A stretch of DNA of 64,000 nucleotides from Streptomyces phaeoluteigriseus (GTDB lineage: Bacteria > Actinomycetota > Actinomycetes > Streptomycetales > Streptomycetaceae): NCBI RefSeq assembly GCF_001896135.2, contig NZ_MPOH02000016.1, positions 394,774 through 458,773 of the forward strand, in the 5' to 3' direction. The first letter of the stretch is position 1. Each line of letters begins with the position of its first letter. Position numbers and translations under genes: made by a program. Below the pieces are notes generated by a model that was not told where the DNA came from, did no database searches, and saw only the letters and a list, made by a program, of their open reading frames with translations. Shown here one piece after another: positions 1 through 8,705 of the stretch.

Positions 1-131
1 CCAGTTCCATGGCGATGGTGTTCGAGGCGATCGTCCTGATCCTGTTCGTCGGCATCGCCATCGACCTGCTGATCTTCAGCCCGCTGGAGCGGCGGGTGCT
101 GCGCGGGCGCGGACTGCTGGTGAAGGGCTGA
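1..131 (+). CDS. ssuC: SsuC-like ABC transporter permease, C-terminal fragment
   Basis: This is the last 42 codons of a gene that begins left of the window, read from position 3 to a TGA at 129-131. The fragment is one hydrophobic helix rich in Ile, Leu and Val, followed by the basic tail LERRVLRGRGLLVKG. A final helix followed by LERR and a short arginine-rich end is typical of inner-membrane permeases of the sulfonate/nitrate/taurine family. The next gene starts only five bases later and is a CbiX-type chelatase, which often lies with assimilatory sulfur genes because sulfite reductase needs siroheme. I infer an aliphatic-sulfonate or sulfate-related importer. A nitrate or thiamine-precursor permease of the same family cannot be excluded from this fragment. 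Confidence 0.6.
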   Translation, partial: SSMAMVFEAIVLILFVGIAIDLLIFSPLERRVLRGRGLLVKG

Positions 132-136
132 CCCCC

Positions 137-877
137 ATGCGCCATCAGCCGGTTCTCCTCGTCATCGCCCACGGCAGCCGCGATCCGCGGCACGCGGCGA
201 CCGTCCACGCCCTCGTGCGGCGGGTGCGGTCGCTGCGGCCCGGGCTGCGTGTGGAGACCGGTTTCCTCGACTTCAACATCCCGTCCGCACAGGGGGTGCT
301 GGAGTCGCTGGCGGCGGAGGGCGTACGCGATGTGGTGGCGCTGCCGCTGCTGCTGACGCGTGCGTTCCACGCCAAGGCGGACATCCCGGCGGTCCTGCGG
401 GACGCGCCGCGCCGGCTGCGGATCCGCCAGGCCGAGGTGCTCGGCCCCTCCCCGCTGCTGCTCTCCGCCCTCGAACGGCGGCTGTACGAGGCGGGGTTGA
501 CGCCCGCCGACAAGTCCTCGACCGGGGTCGTGCTGGCCTCGGCGGGGTCCACGGACCCGGAGGCGATCGCGGTGATCGCAGACATCGCGCGGGAGTGGTG
601 GCACACCGGTTGGTGCGCCGTGCGACCCGCGTTCGCCTCCGCGTCCCTTCCGCGCACCGAGGACGCGGTGCGCGAACTGCGCGAACTGGGTTGCTCGACG
701 GTGGCGGTGGCCCCGTACGTCCTGGCCCCCGGCTTCCTCCCCGACCGCATCGCCCGGGGCGCGACGGAAGCGGACGTCCTGGCCGAGGTGCTGGGCCCGT
801 CACCCGAGGTGGCCCGGGTACTGCTGGAACGGTACGACGCGGCACGCACGCCGATGCTGGCGGCGGTCGGAGCCTGA
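137..877 (+). CDS. Sirohydrochlorin chelatase-like protein (CbiX/SirB family)
   Basis: A 246-residue protein of the class II chelatase family, which inserts Fe2+ or Co2+ into sirohydrochlorin. The N-terminus has the family signature VLLVIAHGSRDPR (about residues 6-18), whose His is the metal-binding residue. The second half contains VAVAPYVLAPGFLPDRI, matching the second chelatase repeat with its conserved Pro-rich loop. The length fits a two-repeat CbiXL-type protein. It starts five bases after the SsuC-like stop, so the two are very probably co-transcribed. This suits a role in making siroheme for sulfite reductase. The metal specificity cannot be read from the sequence. Confidence 0.85.
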   Translation: MRHQPVLLVIAHGSRDPRHAATVHALVRRVRSLRPGLRVETGFLDFNIPSAQGVLESLAAEGVRDVVALPLLLTRAFHAKADIPAVLRDAPRRLRIRQAEVLGPSPLLLSALERRLYEAGLTPADKSSTGVVLASAGSTDPEAIAVIADIAREWWHTGWCAVRPAFASASLPRTEDAVRELRELGCSTVAVAPYVLAPGFLPDRIARGATEADVLAEVLGPSPEVARVLLERYDAARTPMLAAVGA

Positions 878-1170
878 GGGACCGCCCGCGGGGCGGGACG
901 GTGCCGAATCGCACACGCGGTTCCCGAATCCGGCACGCGGTGCCGACCGCACCCGCATGCAGCCCCACCCCGGCGGGGGGCGACCGGCGACACGGCCCGC
1001 CGCCCGACCTCACGCCGACGGACAGTCCACCCACCGGCCCACCGGCCCACCAGCCCACCGGGCGGACGGGTCTGACCGGAAGTCGGCGCGGAGGGGCGGG
1101 CGGGGTGTGGGCCGTTCCGGCGACGGTGGTTCCGCGAGGGATCCCGGCCAGGGCCCGACATGGAACCCCC
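878..1170. other. Intergenic region with short GC-rich direct repeats
   Basis: A gap of 293 bases between convergent genes. It holds a doubled element around 902-945 (CACGCGGTTCCCGAATCCGG then a near copy) and a short run of CCCACCGGCC units at 1027-1062. I see no convincing coding region on either strand and no long perfect hairpin. Confidence 0.5.
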
Positions 1171-1772
1171 TCAGTGGTCCGCCTCGGCGACCGCGCCCTG
1201 CCGCGGGTCCCGTCCGCTCGCCGCCAACGCCCGTGCGAAGGTCGGCGCGTCGTCCGGCACCGGCACCGGATCGGCGAAGCCGTCGTACTGGCGGTAGAGG
1301 TCGCCGTGGCGTTCGACCACGTCGAGGACGAGGCGGGCGGCGCCCTCCGAGACGCGGAACCGCCGGCCGGTGGCGACGGCGACGTCCCAGCCGTGCACGG
1401 CCATCTCCTTGACGATCATGACGGCCAGTTCGTCGGCGGGCAGCGCGCCGCCGCCCAGGTCGACCTCGCCCTCCCAGACCGCCGGTCCGCCCAGGCCGCG
1501 ACCGCGCGGTCGAGCTGGGCGGCGTAGGCGTCGGCCCAGGAGGGGTCGGCGGTGAAGTCGCGGGCGACCAGTTCCTCGGGGAGCTGCTTGCGCCGGGCGC
1601 GGTGTTCCAGGCCGTGGGAGGTGTAGAGGACCCAGTGGTTGACCAGGGCGCGCACGTCCCAGTCGGGACAGTGGGTCGGTTCGTTCAGGCGGGCAGCCGG
1701 GACGCCGCGCGCGACGCGGGCGGCCTCGGCGGCACATTCGGACATGTACCGGTGCGTCTCGTCGTACTTCAT
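1171..1772 (-). pseudogene. TIGR03086-type maleylpyruvate-isomerase-fold protein, frameshifted
   Basis: The protein is split between two minus-strand frames. The N-terminal part starts at ATG 1772 and contains CPDWDVRALVNHW, the metal-binding helix of the mycothiol-dependent maleylpyruvate isomerase N-terminal (DinB-like) family. The second part continues in another frame with PAVWEGEVDLGGGALPADEL and then HGWDVAVATGR, which holds the family's second metal-binding His. Adding one base (a C on the coding strand) near 1483-1488 joins them into a normal protein of about 200 residues. As given, the frame is broken. Members are thought to be mycothiol-dependent transferases, but the substrate here is unknown. 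The next gene on the same strand is an unrelated DUF1697 protein. Confidence 0.75.
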
Positions 1773-1827
1773 GTCCCTCACGCTAGGGACGGGGGTGCGG
1801 GGTCCGCTTGAACAAACGCGACAGGGT

Positions 1828-2376
1828 TCAGGTCCGGGTCATCTCCACCAGCTTGACCACGGTGTTCCAGTTGCGGGTGGTCGCGATCAGCCCCTTGGTC
1901 AGGCGGGGCCGGGAGAGCTGTTCGGCGAGCTTGGAGCGGCCGAGGCCGTCGGGGGCGTACAGGTACAGGGCGCGGTCGCCGAGGCGGAACTCCTCGGGCT
2001 GGTACACGGCCGGGTCGATCCCCGCGAAGCGGTCGGCATCGACGGGGGCGGAGAAGTAGGTGACGTGGAGCTGCTTGGCCTCCAGGTCGGCGGCCGGGAA
2101 GGGACAGGCCTCGGCAACCGCTTCCAGATACGCGTGGTCGCGCACGATCACGTCGACGGCGAAGCCGAACCGCTTCTCGATCGCCCCCGTCAGCTCCCGC
2201 GCGAGGCCGTCCTCGTCACCGTGGCCGGTGGAGAAGACGGCCTGGCCGCTCTGGAGGTACGTGCGGACGCCGTCGTGGCCGAGGCCCTCCATCAGGGTCC
2301 GCAGGGCCGCCATCGGGACCTTCCGGCTGCCGCCCACGTTGATGCCGCGCAACAGTGCGGCGTACGTCGTCGTCAT
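1828..2376 (-). CDS. DUF1697 domain-containing protein
   Basis: A 182-residue cytosolic protein that starts at ATG 2376 with YAALLRGINVGGSRKVPMA, the hallmark opening of DUF1697. Later family features are TYLQSGQAVFST and the C-terminal block TTRNWNTVVKLVEM. The length matches a single-domain family member. The biochemical role of DUF1697 is not known and nothing around it suggests one. It lies upstream of the frameshifted isomerase-fold gene on the same strand, and the gap of 55 bases could allow co-transcription. Confidence 0.85.
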   Translation of the reverse strand: MTTTYAALLRGINVGGSRKVPMAALRTLMEGLGHDGVRTYLQSGQAVFSTGHGDEDGLARELTGAIEKRFGFAVDVIVRDHAYLEAVAEACPFPAADLEAKQLHVTYFSAPVDADRFAGIDPAVYQPEEFRLGDRALYLYAPDGLGRSKLAEQLSRPRLTKGLIATTRNWNTVVKLVEMTRT

Positions 2377-2835
2377 CGGGTCAGACTAGGCGGTCGTCGT
2401 GCCCCGTGGGGGCGGGCACGACGGCCGCCGGGCCCCGGCCCGGCCCGGCCCAGTCCGGTCCGGTCCGGTCCGGTCCCGAGCCGCGGAACAAGGTGTGGAA
2501 CGGGTCGCCGAACAGCCGACGGCCCAGGTCACCGTACGAGTTCCGAACAGGTTGCCGAACGGGGTTGCGCGAGCTTCCGCCGATCGGTGGGGCCTGCGAA
2601 CGTCTCCGGCGGACGGCCAGCGGGGCGTGCCCCTGATCATCGTCCCCGAGACCCGCCGATAGGTGTAGGGGACCACTGTCCTCCCCAGTGCGGAGACGGC
2701 GGGGTCCGAGGGGAGGAGCCCGGTGGTCCACACCTCGTCGAACAGCACGACGAGATGGCTTTATCCGGCCCATACCTTCGTAGGGAGAGGTGGCGGCAGG
2801 GGGCCGCCACCGCACCTCGAGGGGGAAAGCCCGTC
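2377..2835. other. 459-base divergent intergenic region
   Basis: This region separates the divergent DUF1697 and MMPL genes and must hold both promoters. It contains a GC microsatellite at 2434-2480. The reading frame of the MMPL gene is open through most of this region, but its translation here is Arg/Pro-rich and unlike any transporter N-terminus, so I treat it as non-coding. Confidence 0.55.
2434..2480. repeat. CGGCC / CCGGT pentamer microsatellite
   Basis: Three CGGCC units run directly into about four to five copies of CCGGT. This is a simple-sequence tract of roughly 47 bases in the gap upstream of the MMPL gene. Confidence 0.8.
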
Positions 2836-5097
2836 ATGCGGAACGCGGATTCACGGGTGCGGGGCATCGCCGCGCGGGCCGGCGGCTGGAGTGCCCGGCA
2901 TCGCTGGACGGCCGTCGGTATCTGGGTGCTGTTCGTCTTCCTGGCCGTGGGGCTGGGGTCGGCGGCCGGCCGGGTCGACGTCAAGGACAGCGACCAGCTC
3001 AAGGGCGAGACCCACACCGCAGCCAAGATCATCGAGGATGCCGGGATCGAGGAGCCCGCCAGTGAGACGGTCCTCGTCCAGGCCAAGGACGCGAAGCTGA
3101 AGGCCACGGACGCCGAGTTCCGCGCGGCCGTCGAGGCGGTCGTCACGGCCGTCGAGGGGACCGGCAAGGTCACCGAGGTCACCTCGCCGTACGACACGCA
3201 GACGATCTCCAAGGACGGCCGCAGCGCGCTCGTGCAGTTCGACGTCCGCGGTGAGTCCGACACGGCGGGCGAGCGGATCGAGCCGGTCCTGAAGGCCGTC
3301 GAGGGGGTGCAGGAGGAGCACGAGGCGCTGCGGATCGAGGAGATCGGCGGCGCCAGCATGATGAAGACGTTCGACGACGCGTTCGGCGACGACTTCAAGA
3401 AGGCCGAGTACTCCGCGGTGCCGGTGGCCCTCGGCATTCTGCTCATCGCGTTCGGCGCCCTGGTCGCCGCCCTGCTTCCGGTGCTGCTCGCGGTCACCGC
3501 GATCATGGCGACGATGGGCCTGATGGGCGTCGTCAGCCACGTCATGCCGATGAGCGACACCGCCAACTCCGTGATGCTGCTGGTCGGTCTGGCCGTCGGT
3601 GTCGACTACTGCCTGTTCTACCTGCGCCGTGAGCGCGAGGAGCGCGAGGCCGGCCGGGACGCGCAGACCGCGCTGCGGATCGCCGCCGCGACGAGCGGCC
3701 GCGCGATCATCGTCTCCGGTGTCACCGTGTGCGTGGCGATGGCGGGCATGCTGTTCACGGGGCTCGCCGAGTTCGAGGCGATGGGCCTGGCCTCCCTGAT
3801 GGTGGTGGCCGTGGCCATGGTCGGCTCCGTGACCGTGCTGCCCGCGCTCCTCTCGCTGCTGGGCGGACGGGTCGAGAAGGGCCGTATCCCCTTCCTGCGC
3901 CGGCGCAGCCGCAACCGCCCCGGCGGCAACGCCGGTGGCGAGAGCCGTTTCTGGACGGCCGTCCTGAAGGGCGTCCTCGCCAGGCCCCTGGTCTCCGTGC
4001 TGGTCGCGGCCGGCACGCTGCTGGCCATCGCGGCGCCCGCGCTCGGCATGAAGACCCAGAACCTCACCCTGGACCAGGAGTTCGGCGACTCACTGCCGAT
4101 CGTGCAGACCTACAACCGGGTCAACGAGGCCTTCCCCGGCGGCTCCGACCCGGCCGAGGTCGTCGTCCACGCGAAGGACATCAACGCACCCGAGGTGAAG
4201 TCGGCGCTCGCCGACTTCCGTGAGCAGGCGATCAGTTCGGGCGCCTCGCGCGGCCCCGTGGAGATCAAGCTCCACGACGCGCGGAACATCGCCTTCGTGT
4301 ACGTCCCGCTGGTCGGCGGCTCCGACCTGGACAAGGCGGGCGCGAGCCTGGACAAGCTGCGCGACGACGTACGGCCCGCGACGCTCGGCCGGGTGGACGG
4401 TCTGGAGGCGCCGATCACCGGGCAGGTGGCCGGTTCGAAGGACTTCAACGACCAGTTGGCCGGAGCCGTCGTCCCGGTCTTCGCCTTCGTCGTGGTGTTC
4501 GCCTTCGCGTTGATGCTGCTGTCGTTCCGCTCGCTGACGATCGCGATCACCTCGATCGTGCTCAACCTGCTGTCCGTGGGCGCCGCCTACGGCATCCTCG
4601 TGGGGGTCTTCCAGCACGGCTGGGGCGCGTCCCTGGTGGGCGCGGAGGGTGTCGGTGCCATCGTCACCTGGCTGCCGCTGTTCCTCTTCGTGATCCTGTT
4701 CGGTCTGTCGATGGACTACCACGTGTTCGTGGTCTCCCGGATCCGCGAGGCACGGCTGCGCGGCCTGACCACCAGGGACGCCATCACGCACGGTGTCGTC
4801 ACCACGGCCGGGGTCGTGACCAGCGCCGCCGTCATCATGGTCGCCGTGTTCGCGATCTTCGGCACGCTGTCCATGCAGTCCATGAAGCAGATGGGCGTCG
4901 GCCTGGCCGCCGCGGTCCTGATCGACGCGACGGTCATCCGGGGCGTGCTGCTCCCGGCGGTGATGGCGCTGCTCGGCGAGCGCAACTGGTACCTGCCCAA
5001 GTGGCTGCACCGGCTGCCCGACCTGACGCACGACGAGTCGTCCGAGGCGATCGCGTCGACGGCGCGGGACGACGAGGGCGAGCCGGTGCGGGTGTGA
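2836..5097 (+). CDS. MMPL family transporter
   Basis: A 753-residue RND-superfamily membrane protein of the MmpL/YdfJ type, expected to export lipids or hydrophobic small molecules using the proton gradient. It starts at ATG 2836 (MRNADSRVRGIAARAGG) just before the first membrane helix. Two homologous halves each carry a periplasmic loop and about five to six helices. Signature stretches are LVGLAVGVDYCLFYLRR in the first half and LFGLSMDYHVFVVSRIRE in the second; the Asp-Tyr pairs in helices 4 and 10 are the proton-relay residues of the family. A close paralogue lies at 54188-56451 beside the NRPS genes. A strong bidirectional-looking hairpin follows at 5191-5227. Confidence 0.9.
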   Translation: MRNADSRVRGIAARAGGWSARHRWTAVGIWVLFVFLAVGLGSAAGRVDVKDSDQLKGETHTAAKIIEDAGIEEPASETVLVQAKDAKLKATDAEFRAAVEAVVTAVEGTGKVTEVTSPYDTQTISKDGRSALVQFDVRGESDTAGERIEPVLKAVEGVQEEHEALRIEEIGGASMMKTFDDAFGDDFKKAEYSAVPVALGILLIAFGALVAALLPVLLAVTAIMATMGLMGVVSHVMPMSDTANSVMLLVGLAVGVDYCLFYLRREREEREAGRDAQTALRIAAATSGRAIIVSGVTVCVAMAGMLFTGLAEFEAMGLASLMVVAVAMVGSVTVLPALLSLLGGRVEKGRIPFLRRRSRNRPGGNAGGESRFWTAVLKGVLARPLVSVLVAAGTLLAIAAPALGMKTQNLTLDQEFGDSLPIVQTYNRVNEAFPGGSDPAEVVVHAKDINAPEVKSALADFREQAISSGASRGPVEIKLHDARNIAFVYVPLVGGSDLDKAGASLDKLRDDVRPATLGRVDGLEAPITGQVAGSKDFNDQLAGAVVPVFAFVVVFAFALMLLSFRSLTIAITSIVLNLLSVGAAYGILVGVFQHGWGASLVGAEGVGAIVTWLPLFLFVILFGLSMDYHVFVVSRIREARLRGLTTRDAITHGVVTTAGVVTSAAVIMVAVFAIFGTLSMQSMKQMGVGLAAAVLIDATVIRGVLLPAVMALLGERNWYLPKWLHRLPDLTHDESSEAIASTARDDEGEPVRV

Positions 5098-5190
5098 CCC
5101 GCTGAACCGACACGCGGACCCGGCCGGCACACCTCCGCCTCCCCGAATCCCTGCCTTCTCGCGTTCCTGAACCCCTCCATCCCATGGACC

Positions 5191-5227
5191 GAGGGCCCGT
5201 TGACCACCGGGGAGTCAACGGGCCCTC
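5191..5227. terminator. Perfect 14-bp inverted repeat between convergent genes
   Basis: GAGGGCCCGTTGAC (5191-5204) pairs perfectly with GTCAACGGGCCCTC (5214-5227) around a nine-base loop. It lies between the MMPL gene (ending 5097) and the glycosyltransferase gene (ending 5325), which converge, so it probably terminates both. Confidence 0.8.
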
Positions 5228-5253
5228 ACTCGTGTCCGCAGGAAGCCGCGACC

Positions 5254-5317
5254 TGGCCACGCGCGGGACACGGCCACGCGCGGGACACGGCCACTCGCGG
5301 GACACGGCCACTCGTCC
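5254..5317. repeat. 17-bp tandem repeat, about 3.5 copies
   Basis: The unit CGGCCACGCGCGGGACA repeats head to tail, with ACGCG drifting to ACTCG in later copies. It sits between the terminator hairpin and the stop codon of the glycosyltransferase. Confidence 0.85.
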
Positions 5318-5324
5318 AGCGCGG

Positions 5325-6520
5325 CTACTCGCCGCGCAGTTCGGCCTCGATCAGGTCGGCCGCCCGGCCCGTGCCGCCCTCCTTGGCCATGTCCGCCTGG
5401 ATCTCCTTCAGGCGCCGGGCCACCTCGGGGTCGTCGACGAGGGCCAGGGCGGCGGTCCGCAGCGTCTCGGCGGTGGCCTCCTCGGCGGGGACGTGGCGGG
5501 CCACCCCGAGCGCCTGGAGCACGTCCGCGTTGCCGAACTGGTCCACGGCCTGCGGTACGGCGATCATCGGCGTCGCCGTGGCCATCCCCTCCTGGCTGCC
5601 GCCCGCGCCGGCGTGCGTCACGAACAGGTCGGCCTGCCGCAGCACCGCCAACTGCGGCACCCACGAGCGCACTTCGACGTTCGCGGGTACGTCGCCCAGC
5701 TCGGCGGGGTCCACGTGCTTGCCGATCTGGAGCACCAGATGCCAGCCGGGCAGGCCGGCGAAGGCCTGGACGCAGGCCCGGTAGAAGTCCGGCTGCTTGG
5801 TGAAGGCGGAGCCCAGGGAGACGAGCACGACCTTCTCGGCACCGGCCGGCCTGGTCCAGTCGCCCTCCGCGGTGCGGTCGCCCTGGCAGGCGCCGACGAA
5901 GGTGTACACGCTCTCGTCGACCCGGTCGGCGTTCGGCTGGAGCGCCTTCGGGATGAGCACCAGGGAGCGGGCGGGCCGGCCGCCGAAGTCGTCGGGGTGC
6001 AGGGTGATGCCGTTCTCCTCCAGCCAGGCCTGGAAGCGGGCGTAGTAGGCCTGGCCGCGCTCGGTCCGTTTCGGCTCGGCCCACATCGGTTCGGCCACCT
6101 CCTGCTCGTACCCCTCCCAGGCGACGAGGGCGGGCGAGAGGGAGATCGCGGGCACGCCCCAGCGGTGGGCGAGGACGCGGGCCGGGTAGGAGGCGATGTC
6201 GTGCAGGACGAGGTCGGGCTCGTCGCCCTCGTAGGCCTCGATCAGCTGGGGCAGTGCCTGGATGGCGTCGTCGAGGAAGGGCTCCACGTTGTCGAGGAGG
6301 GTGGCGCCCCAGGCCGACGGGTCGGCGTCCGGTGCGGGCAGGGTGGAGTGCCAGGGCTTCACTCGGCGCCGGTCGCGGCGACCTTGTCGGCGAGGACGGG
6401 CGGGACGGCATAGGTGACGCGGTGCCCGCGGGCGACGAGTTCGCGGATCACTTCCAGGCTGGGGTTCACGTGGCCGTGGGCGGCGATGGAGAACATGGCG
6501 ATGTGCGCGGGTGCGGTCAT
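5325..6520 (-). pseudogene. oleD: Macrolide-inactivating glycosyltransferase (OleD/Mgt family), frameshifted
   Basis: A GT1/GT-B enzyme that transfers glucose from UDP-glucose to macrolides, giving self-resistance. From ATG 6520 the protein reads MTAPAHIAMFSIAAHGHVNP, which I recognise as the start of OleD/MgtA; the His in AAHGH is the catalytic base. This frame stops after KVAATGAE. The rest continues one frame over from KPWHSTLPAPDADP. A single missing G near 6363-6366 (coding GAGTG for GAGGTG) restores alignment with the known family. The C-terminal half has the nucleotide-sugar site: VSLGSAFTKQ, WVPQLAVLRQ, THAGAGGSQEG and PQAVDQFGNA. Restored length is about 398 residues. A 19-base palindrome lies just upstream at 6535-6553. 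Family assignment is firm; the exact macrolide range is not readable. Confidence 0.88.
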
Positions 6521-6534
6521 GCGGTCGACCATAG

Positions 6535-6553
6535 ACGAGACGATACGTCTCGT
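6535..6553. promoter_or_regulatory. 19-bp palindrome upstream of the glycosyltransferase
   Basis: ACGAGACG-ATA-CGTCTCGT has perfect 8-base arms. It lies 15 bases upstream of the glycosyltransferase start and 27 bases past the stop of the sugar-binding lipoprotein gene on the same strand. It fits a dimeric repressor operator, but as RNA it could also act as the terminator of the ABC operon. Confidence 0.5.
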
Positions 6554-6579
6554 GCAACGTGTGGGAGGCATCGGTGCCC

Positions 6580-7872
6580 TCAGCGCTGGTATCGGGCCAG
6601 TACCAGGTTCCCGTCGTCCTCCAGCCGGTCGTGCAGTTCACCGAGGCCGATCGCACCGCTGTAGTACTCCTGGAAGGCCGGGGTCGCCACCTTGTCCTTC
6701 CACTCCGGGTAGCCGCGCACCGACTGTGCGGGCGCGGGGCGCAGGTGCGTGGCGAGGGCGGTCCCGGTGGCCCAGTCGTGCTCGGTGGTGCGCAGGGCCG
6801 GGTCGGCGAGTGCGCTCGTGCCGGTGGGCAGCATCCAGTCCCCCAGGGCCAGGCGGACCATGTGGGGCGGGCTCAGGAGGAAGTCGAGGAAGGCGGCGGC
6901 CTCCTTCTTGTGCGGACTGTCCTCGGCGATCGACAGGGTCTGCGGGCTGACGCCCTGAGTGAGGCCCTCGGCGCCGGCCGGGGCGGGCAGCACCTGCCAG
7001 TCGAAGCCCTTCGGGGCCTGCTGGACGATCTGCTGGCGGTAGGAGAAGCCGAGCGGGACCATGGCGTACTTCCCGGCGAAGAAGCCGGGCAGGGTGTCCG
7101 AGCCGCCGCTGCCGAGCAGGGAGCCGGGCGCGCTGCGGTCCTCGACGACCTGGTCGTGCACGGTGCGCGGCACCACCTCGTCGCCCGCCTGGAAGCGGAC
7201 GGTGACCTTGCCGTCCGGGCCCCGGTGGAACAGCTGTCCGCCGGCCGAGAGGGAGAGGTTGAGGGTGGCGGAGACGGGGTCCTTCAGCGGCCAGGCCACC
7301 CCGTACCTGCCGTCGCCGCTGAGCTGTTCGGTGATCCGGCGGAACTCCGCCCAGGTCCAGGGCTGTTCGGGGGTCGGGACACGGACCCCGGATCCCTTGA
7401 GCCAGGTGGCGTTGGCGATGAGGACGCGGGGTTCCTGGAGGAAGGGCACCCCGTAGACGCCGTCGCCGAAGGTCACCGTCTCCCAACTGCGCCGCGGGAT
7501 GTCGGACGTCAGCCGGTCGGGCAGCAGGCCGGTGAGGTCGGCGAGGTAACCGCCGTAGGCGAAGTCGGCGAGGTCGTCGGAGGCGTCGTGGATGATGTCC
7601 GGCGCCTCGCCGCCCTCGAAGGAGGTGAGGAGCTGGTCGTGGACGCTGTCCCAACTGCCCTGGACGTACTCGACCTTGATGTCCGGATGGGCGGCGTTCC
7701 ACTCCTTCACCAGTTCCTTGTTGACCTCGACGGACTCCTCCTGCCAGGCCAGGGACTGGAAGCGGAGGGTGATCGGGCCGGTGCCGGAGTCGCCGCCGCC
7801 CGAGCAGCCCGCGCAGCTCGCCAGGAGCAGGGCGAGGACGAGGCCGAGGAGGAGAGGACATCGGGTGCGCAT
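6580..7872 (-). CDS. Sugar ABC transporter substrate-binding lipoprotein
   Basis: A 430-residue family-1 extracellular solute-binding protein. It starts at ATG 7872 with a lipoprotein signal peptide (RTRCPLLLGLVLALLLASC) whose lipobox Cys would be lipidated. The mature part has the usual two-lobe features, such as ITLRFQSLAWQEESVEVNKE at the start and GEAPDIIHDAS in the first lobe. The start codon overlaps the stop of the permease gene upstream by one base (TGATG), so it is the last gene of a permease-permease-binding protein operon. The substrate is probably a di- or oligosaccharide. Neighbouring glycogen and trehalose genes make an alpha-glucoside plausible, but that is inference. Confidence 0.87.
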   Translation of the reverse strand: MRTRCPLLLGLVLALLLASCAGCSGGGDSGTGPITLRFQSLAWQEESVEVNKELVKEWNAAHPDIKVEYVQGSWDSVHDQLLTSFEGGEAPDIIHDASDDLADFAYGGYLADLTGLLPDRLTSDIPRRSWETVTFGDGVYGVPFLQEPRVLIANATWLKGSGVRVPTPEQPWTWAEFRRITEQLSGDGRYGVAWPLKDPVSATLNLSLSAGGQLFHRGPDGKVTVRFQAGDEVVPRTVHDQVVEDRSAPGSLLGSGGSDTLPGFFAGKYAMVPLGFSYRQQIVQQAPKGFDWQVLPAPAGAEGLTQGVSPQTLSIAEDSPHKKEAAAFLDFLLSPPHMVRLALGDWMLPTGTSALADPALRTTEHDWATGTALATHLRPAPAQSVRGYPEWKDKVATPAFQEYYSGAIGLGELHDRLEDDGNLVLARYQR

Positions 7873-8705
7873 CAGCTCTTCACCGCCCCGGTGAGCATGC
7901 CGCCCGTGATCCGTCGCTGGATGAGCGCGAACACGAGCAGCGAGGGAAGGGTGGCGAGGAAGGCGGCGGCCGCCAGCGGGCCGAGGTCGGCGACGCCCTC
8001 CGCGCCGATGAAGTGGGTGAGGACGACGGGCAGGGTCTGTTTCTCGGGGGTCTTCAGCAGGACGAGCGCGAAGAAGAACTCGTTCCACGCCGTGACGAAC
8101 GCGAACAGGGCCGTCGCCACGATGCCGGGCGCGAGCAGCGGCGCGGTCACCGACACCAGGGTCCGCAGCCGCCCGGCCCCGTCGACGGCCGCCGCCTCCT
8201 CCAGCTCGGCGGGCACGGCCCTGACGTACCCGACGAGCATCCACAGCGCGAACGGCAGGGCCCACACCACGTAGACGAGGACCAGGCCGGACATCGAGTC
8301 GATCAGTCGCAGGTTCTTCAGCACCAGGAACAGCGGGATGATCACCAGCACCAGCGGAAAGGCCTGACTGACCACGACCCAGCCGGTCGCGGCCCGCGCG
8401 AGCAGGGTGCGGCGGCGGGCGACGACGTAGGCCAGCGGGGTCGCGATCAGTACGGCGATCAGCGCGGCCCCGGTGGCGGCGAGCAGGGAGTTGCCCGCGG
8501 CCCGCAGCAGCGGCTGTTCGTCGAAGGCCTGCCGGAAGTTGGCGAGGGTGGGGTCCTCGGGGATCCAGGCGGGGTGCAGACTGCCCAGTTCCCGGGGCGA
8601 CTTGAAGGCGGTGGAGACCAGCCACAGGAAGGGGAAGGCGAGGAAGACGAGATAGCCGAGCAGGGCCAGGTACTGGCCGGCGCGGCCCGCCCTGCTGGTC
8701 CTCAT
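7872..8705 (-). CDS. Carbohydrate ABC transporter permease (MalG type)
   Basis: A 277-residue inner-membrane permease starting at ATG 8705. Six hydrophobic segments are visible. The EAA loop that docks the ATPase reads ELEEAAAVDGAGRLRTLVSV (about residues 175-194), close to the consensus EAAxDGA...L. The C-terminus ends in QRRITGGMLTGAVKS, the typical end of MalG-like permeases. It overlaps the upstream permease by four bases (ATGA) and the downstream lipoprotein gene by one base, so all three should be translated as a set. No ATPase gene is present; in Streptomyces such importers usually share the MsiK ATPase encoded elsewhere. Confidence 0.9.
   Translation of the reverse strand: MRTSRAGRAGQYLALLGYLVFLAFPFLWLVSTAFKSPRELGSLHPAWIPEDPTLANFRQAFDEQPLLRAAGNSLLAATGAALIAVLIATPLAYVVARRRTLLARAATGWVVVSQAFPLVLVIIPLFLVLKNLRLIDSMSGLVLVYVVWALPFALWMLVGYVRAVPAELEEAAAVDGAGRLRTLVSVTAPLLAPGIVATALFAFVTAWNEFFFALVLLKTPEKQTLPVVLTHFIGAEGVADLGPLAAAAFLATLPSLLVFALIQRRITGGMLTGAVKS

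Noticed and set aside
1639..2835. Upstream in-frame extension of the MMPL gene
   Set aside because: The extra 400 residues overlap the DUF1697 and isomerase-fold genes in antisense and do not resemble a transporter. ATG 2836 sits just before the first membrane helix.
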